In this document: piece after piece, positions 5,892-6,960 of the stretch
Layout: each line of letters opens with the position of its first letter
Position numbering within the stretch: the stretch's first letter is position 1
DNA from: Brevundimonas sp. UBA5936
Lineage (GTDB): Bacteria > Pseudomonadota > Alphaproteobacteria > Caulobacterales > Caulobacteraceae
Direction: 5' to 3'
Assembly (NCBI GenBank): GCA_002430835.1
Contig: DJDA01000037.1
Coordinates: 1 to 6,960, forward strand
DNA: 6,960 nucleotides
The notes under the pieces: model-generated
Database searches by the model: none
What the model saw: only the letters and a program-made list of their open reading frames with translations
What the model was told of the DNA's origin: nothing
Program-made: the position numbers and the translations under genes

Positions 5892-6742
5892 GTCAGGGCC
5901 TCCAGCGCCGTGCGGCGCGCGCGCGCCAGGGCGGCGGCGGTCTGGATCAGCACCGGCCCGCCGCAATAGAGCAGCTTCTCTTCCAGTTGCGCCTGCACCA
6001 TCCGGCCGGACAGGGACTTCAGCGCCGGATGGCGCATCACCCGGTCGGCCCAGGTGCGCGAGCCGCGCACCGGCACGCCGCTGAGCAACACCTGGGGCGG
6101 GTCGGCCAGCAGGCGCTCAACCGGGACATTGCCCCATTTGCCCAGGCCATAGCGGCCAGCGACGTTCTCGAAACCGGCGCGGGTCATCATCTCGTCCATC
6201 AAGGTGCCGCGCCCGGCGGCGAAACCGTTGGGCTGATAGATCAGGGCCGTCAGCGGCGCCGATCCCGGCGGCGGAGCGGCGGCGGCGATGGCGGCCTCAA
6301 TGCGGGCGATCAGGGCCTGGCCCCGCGCCGGACGGCCGACCAGGCGGGCGACCTCGCGCACCTGGTCCAGGCTGGCCGCCACGCTGTCAGGCACCGAGAA
6401 TAGTTCGGTCTGGATGTTCAGACGGCCCAGCGCATTGCGGGTCGCCAGGGCGCTGTGGCGGCTGGTCAGCACCAGGTCGGGGCGCAGGGCGATGACCTCT
6501 TCCGCCGTCTCCCAGGTGAAGGGCAAGGTCTTGGCCACCTCGGAAATGGTCGAGCCGACCGGCTCGCGCGCATAGTGGCTGAGGGCCGCGATCTGCCTCC
6601 GGTCGGCGACATGAACCAGGATGGCGTCGAGGCAGGCGTTCAGCGACACCACGCGGCGCGGGGCGGCGTCGGCCGCAGCCGGTCCGGCGATCAGCATGGT
6701 GCCCGCGCCCGCCACCAGCGCCTGTCGCCGGGTCGCCCTCAT
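5888..6742 (-). CDS. btuF: BtuF-like cobalamin/corrinoid ABC transporter periplasmic binding protein with Tat signal
   Basis: A 284-residue protein of the periplasmic-binding family that serves B12, haem and siderophore importers. It should capture corrinoid in the periplasm and deliver it to the BtuCD pair encoded just downstream. Residues 1-26 form an export signal with a twin-arginine core (TRRQALVAG, residues 4-12), a short hydrophobic stretch and a likely cleavage site after AAADA. There is no lipobox cysteine, so a soluble periplasmic protein is expected. The mature part opens with PRRVVSLNACLDAI (28-41), typical of the family. It continues through ALRPDLVLTSR (85-95) and RLLADPPQVLL (210-220), and closes with GGPVLIQTAAAL (261-272). 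The ATG at 6742 was chosen over an in-frame start at 6856. It begins the signal peptide, it overlaps the cobC stop as ATGA, and it has GGAG 8 bases upstream. The ligand is inferred from gene context; haem or siderophore binding cannot be excluded from sequence alone. Confidence 0.87.
   Translation of the reverse strand: MRATRRQALVAGAGTMLIAGPAAADAAPRRVVSLNACLDAILVHVADRRQIAALSHYAREPVGSTISEVAKTLPFTWETAEEVIALRPDLVLTSRHSALATRNALGRLNIQTELFSVPDSVAASLDQVREVARLVGRPARGQALIARIEAAIAAAAPPPGSAPLTALIYQPNGFAAGRGTLMDEMMTRAGFENVAGRYGLGKWGNVPVERLLADPPQVLLSGVPVRGSRTWADRVMRHPALKSLSGRMVQAQLEEKLLYCGGPVLIQTAAALARARRTALEALT
5899..5903 (-). promoter_or_regulatory. Ribosome binding site of btuC (inside btuF)
   Basis: A full GGAGG on the minus strand, 7 bases before the ATG at 5891, made from the Leu-Glu-Ala codons at the C-terminus of BtuF. 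It supports the ATGA-overlap start rather than the in-frame ATG at 5966. Confidence 0.75.
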
Positions 6743-6960
6743 CCGAAGGTCTCCAGCGCGCGTCGCAGTCGGGGGAAGTCGCGCTCGGCCGGGACGCCGA
6801 AGCGCAGAGCGTCGGGCGTGTGGTCGAACGGCCGGGTCAGGATGCCCGCGCGGCACAGATGCTGGAACCAGCGCGCGGCGTGGGGCGTGCGCGTCATGCG
6901 AAACAGGCTGGTCCCGCCGATGATCTGGAACCCCGCCCGCGCCAGCAGGTCGTCCAGCCG
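6739..6960 (-). CDS. cobC: Threonine-phosphate decarboxylase CobC, C-terminal end only (5' part lies outside the window)
   Basis: Reading the minus strand from 6960 gives 73 residues ending in a TGA at 6741-6739. They look like the C-terminal small domain of the PLP-dependent L-threonine-O-3-phosphate decarboxylase (CobC in alphaproteobacteria, CobD in Salmonella). This enzyme makes (R)-1-amino-2-propanol O-2-phosphate, the linker of the nucleotide loop. Visible signatures are LARAGFQIIGGTSLFRM, then AGILTRPF, then LRFGVP. The arginine in the last motif occupies the place where fold-type I aminotransferases usually bind the substrate acid group. The PLP lysine would lie upstream and cannot be checked. 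The stop overlaps the btuF start as ATGA, so the two genes are probably translationally coupled. A general histidinol-phosphate aminotransferase is the main alternative by fold. The B12 context and the LTRPF and LRFGVP pattern favour CobC. Confidence 0.85.
   Translation of the reverse strand, partial: RLDDLLARAGFQIIGGTSLFRMTRTPHAARWFQHLCRAGILTRPFDHTPDALRFGVPAERDFPRLRRALETFG
6751..6754 (-). promoter_or_regulatory. Ribosome binding site of btuF (inside cobC)
   Basis: GGAG on the minus strand, 8 bases before the ATG at 6742 and formed by the Leu-Glu codons near the end of cobC. It decides in favour of the 6742 start over the longer frame from 6856. Confidence 0.65.

Noticed and set aside
6241..6300. 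A GCC/GGC-rich run resembling a triplet repeat
   Set aside because: It encodes the Ala/Pro-rich linker around residues 148-163 of BtuF and is not a regular repeat.
5888..6856. A 38-residue longer N-terminus for the BtuF protein
   Set aside because: The extra residues are Arg/Pro-rich shadow of cobC. The ATG at 6742 has a ribosome site and begins a clear signal peptide.
1..6960. A cobalamin riboswitch, promoter, terminator, tRNA or CRISPR array
   Set aside because: All positions are taken by overlapping coding frames, and I saw no B12-box-like element, hairpin followed by T-run, or regular spaced repeat. A riboswitch, if present, would be upstream of the operon beyond 6960.

Overview
The window is a high-GC (roughly 70 to 75 percent in most stretches), gap-free run of eight genes, all on the minus strand. 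Transcription therefore runs from position 6960 towards position 1. Together they form a vitamin B12 (cobalamin) uptake and late-assembly operon. Protein style, gene content and codon use suggest an alphaproteobacterium, perhaps Caulobacterales such as Brevundimonas. That assignment is inference from memory, not a search result.

In order of transcription the genes are: the C-terminal end of cobC (threonine-phosphate decarboxylase, 6960 to 6739); a Tat-exported BtuF-type binding protein (6742 to 5888); the BtuC/FecCD permease (5891 to 4908); the BtuD ATPase (4911 to 4135); cbiB (adenosylcobinamide-phosphate synthase, 4145 to 3198); cobQ (cobyric acid synthase, 3210 to 1738); cobT (dimethylbenzimidazole phosphoribosyltransferase, 1741 to 698); and the start of cobS (cobalamin synthase, from 701). 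There is no intergenic DNA. Five junctions are 4-base ATGA overlaps, and the other two overlap by 11 and 13 bases. Shine-Dalgarno-like sites lie inside the end of the preceding gene. The set is evidently one translationally coupled transcript, with its promoter (and any cobalamin riboswitch) upstream of the window.

The functions fit together. BtuFCD brings corrinoids across the inner membrane. CobQ amidates the ring side chains. CobC makes aminopropanol phosphate and CbiB attaches it. CobT activates the lower ligand and CobS joins the two halves. The kinase/guanylyltransferase (CobP/CobU type) needed between CbiB and CobS is not in the window.

The one real anomaly is at the left edge. The cobS frame matches the family for about 143 to 150 residues and then, without a stop or frameshift, runs into about 85 residues that do not resemble the second half of CobS. 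The DNA there (about positions 1 to 260) has visibly lower GC (about 62 percent against 75 percent) and different codon choice. This is either a rearrangement or insertion that breaks cobS, or an assembly chimera. Otherwise the region is an ordinary, well-formed cob operon.
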